From CAXBGS01 sp963975425 (lineage in GTDB: Bacteria; Planctomycetota; Planctomycetia; Pirellulales; Pirellulaceae): a stretch of DNA of 64,000 nt. This document shows positions 62,924 through 64,000 of this stretch, piece after piece (the stretch's first letter is position 1; each line of letters opens with the position of its first letter). The stretch is taken from the NCBI GenBank assembly GCA_963975425.1, contig CAXBGS010000019.1, positions 1-64,000 of the forward strand. The letters are read 5' to 3'. The notes beneath the pieces were generated by a model. It was given only the letters and a program-made list of their open reading frames with translations, was not told where the DNA came from and did not search any database. Both the position numbers and the translations under genes were made by a program.

Positions 62924-64000
62924 TTACGTGGCGGCTGGATGATTCGAAACGTCGTCGCTGTCGTCGTCTGGACTTTCCAATCCTTGTGCTGACTGCGACG
63001 TTTCTGCCTCTGCCGAAAACCAGCCACGGACGCCCTGCCACGCTTTACCGATCATCCGCCCCGTGATCAACTCTTCGGTCCAAGTCTCACGCTCGCTTTC
63101 AAAGTTCTGCCAAACCGCGCCCAGATATGGCGTCGCGGCATCCGACAGCGTTGCGTACAGTCCGTTGTCGGCGATCTCGTTTAACGCGTCACCGTAGTGA
63201 CCCAGGATATGTTCGTCCAGCAAGCTGGTTGCCACGTTGATTGTCGACAAAGCGCCTCGTGAAGTTAACGTGATGCGGTTCATGGCATACATCGTCATGG
63301 TTGTGCTGACGTCCCACAGGCCGACATCCGCCTTTGATGCGGCGTCTTCCATCTCGGACCACATCCGTGCCAGTTCAGTTTGAGGAACCAGCTTTCGCGG
63401 ATCCGCTTTGCCGATCTCCTCACTCAGTTGTTCGATCGTATCGCGAATCCCTTCAATACTGACTGGCGGCGTGTCAAAAACATCCGCTGCTTTCGAGCTT
63501 GACGTTTGCAGCGCCTGGATCAGGTCAGAAACGTGGTCGATGCTGGAATCCTCGTCGATGATTCCTTCGCGCTTTAGTTCCTCGCTGAGCTTTGATAGAT
63601 AGACGCCCGAACCGTACGCCAGATCGCTAAAGACCGCCAAGACGGTCATCGGTGACAAGTGCAGTGTGGCCGCGCCGGCAACGTCTAACAAACCGCCGAC
63701 GGCCTTTTGCGCCAGTTGCGAATCTTGCTCTTGCTGAACCGTGACATTGGGATTTTCAACGCCACCGACATCGTGAACCATCATGTCCAACGCTTGCTGA
63801 ACGAAAACGGTATAGCTACGAGAGCTACGAAACGCACTCGGTATCAACCTTGCTGCGGATTCGTTGACCAGCCCACCGACAATGGCCGATACACTTCGCG
63901 CCGCTCGTTCGGGAATCGTCAAGCCAAAGGTCAGTGTTTCAATCAGCGTGTCGCCGGTTTGTCCATCAACGCGATTTTCGCCCTGAGGTTGGTCCGTGCT
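62924..64000 (-). CDS. hypothetical protein, N-terminus beyond the window
   Basis: At least 358 codons. The frame stays open to the last base of the window, so the start lies beyond it; the TTG at 63922 is not needed as a start. The visible protein is mostly helical (LTFGLTIPERAARSVSAIVGG, LSPMTVLAVFSDLAYGSGVYLSKL, LDEHILGHYGDALNEIADNGLYA). It ends in an acidic, Ser/Asp-rich tail. No recognised domain and no clear transmembrane helix were seen. It converges with groEL. Confidence 0.8.
   Translation of the reverse strand, partial: STDQPQGENRVDGQTGDTLIETLTFGLTIPERAARSVSAIVGGLVNESAARLIPSAFRSSRSYTVFVQQALDMMVHDVGGVENPNVTVQQEQDSQLAQKAVGGLLDVAGAATLHLSPMTVLAVFSDLAYGSGVYLSKLSEELKREGIIDEDSSIDHVSDLIQALQTSSSKAADVFDTPPVSIEGIRDTIEQLSEEIGKADPRKLVPQTELARMWSEMEDAASKADVGLWDVSTTMTMYAMNRITLTSRGALSTINVATSLLDEHILGHYGDALNEIADNGLYATLSDAATPYLGAVWQNFESERETWTEELITGRMIGKAWQGVRGWFSAEAETSQSAQGLESPDDDSDDVSNHPAAT

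Noticed and set aside
1..64000. tRNA genes, rRNA genes, CRISPR arrays and insertion sequences
   Set aside because: No T-loop with matching stem, no regular spacer-repeat array and no transposase reading frame was seen on either strand; a covariance scan was not possible.

Overview
The window looks like chromosomal DNA of a planctomycete of the Pirellulaceae (Rhodopirellula-like). The reasons are tandem secreted formylglycine sulfatases, an esterase/SMP-30 fusion, many secreted or membrane proteins of unknown function, long gene-poor intergenic stretches, few tight operons, and a murB locus that has lost most of its usual cell-division neighbours. No rRNA, tRNA, CRISPR array, transposase or phage gene was recognised. 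The assignment is inference from gene content; no marker RNA is present.

Layout. 1-4184: two sulfatases in tandem. 4532-12164: a CzcA/CusA-type heavy-metal RND pump with its adaptor, facing an NtrB/NtrC-like histidine kinase/sigma-54 activator pair. 13410-25892: an envelope/osmotic-stress island. It holds two CsbD/DUF883-like proteins, several small membrane proteins, a holin-X-like protein, DUF2254, and two BON-MscS channels. The second channel overlaps a sigma-54 response regulator gene that is followed by an Hpt protein. A flavin-type stress protein, an NADP-dependent reductase and a coiled-coil lipoprotein complete the island. 26232-31183: a rhomboid protease, a CoA-binding protein, L-2-hydroxyglutarate oxidase, a PPi-type phosphofructokinase and a zinc-ribbon/TerB-like protein. 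31379-37800: flagellar genes in the order flgL-fliW-csrA-flagellin, matching the post-transcriptional FliW-CsrA-flagellin switch known from Bacillus. 37998-48593: an oxidoreductase, a thioredoxin-like protein, a MurB homologue that lacks two catalytic residues, an FtsQ-like POTRA protein, ribD, a SEC-C/TPR-like protein and several secreted unknowns. 49268-53792: an AcrAB-type (HAE1) RND pump. 53935-56364: a response regulator, an unknown protein and a family 2 glycosyltransferase. 57730-60373: the esterase/SMP-30 fusion and a second rhomboid. 60758-62784: groES-groEL. 62924-64000: an unknown protein cut by the window edge.

Two themes stand out beyond ordinary genes. First, the BON-MscS channel / sigma-54 regulator / Hpt unit (19963-23144) suggests channel activity or envelope stress coupled to sigma-54 transcription. 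Second, intergenic DNA is repeatedly marked by short tandem duplications of 10-20 bp, seen at a dozen places. A strong terminator at 57591-57623 also lacks a convincing gene in front of it and points to an unrecognised transcript.
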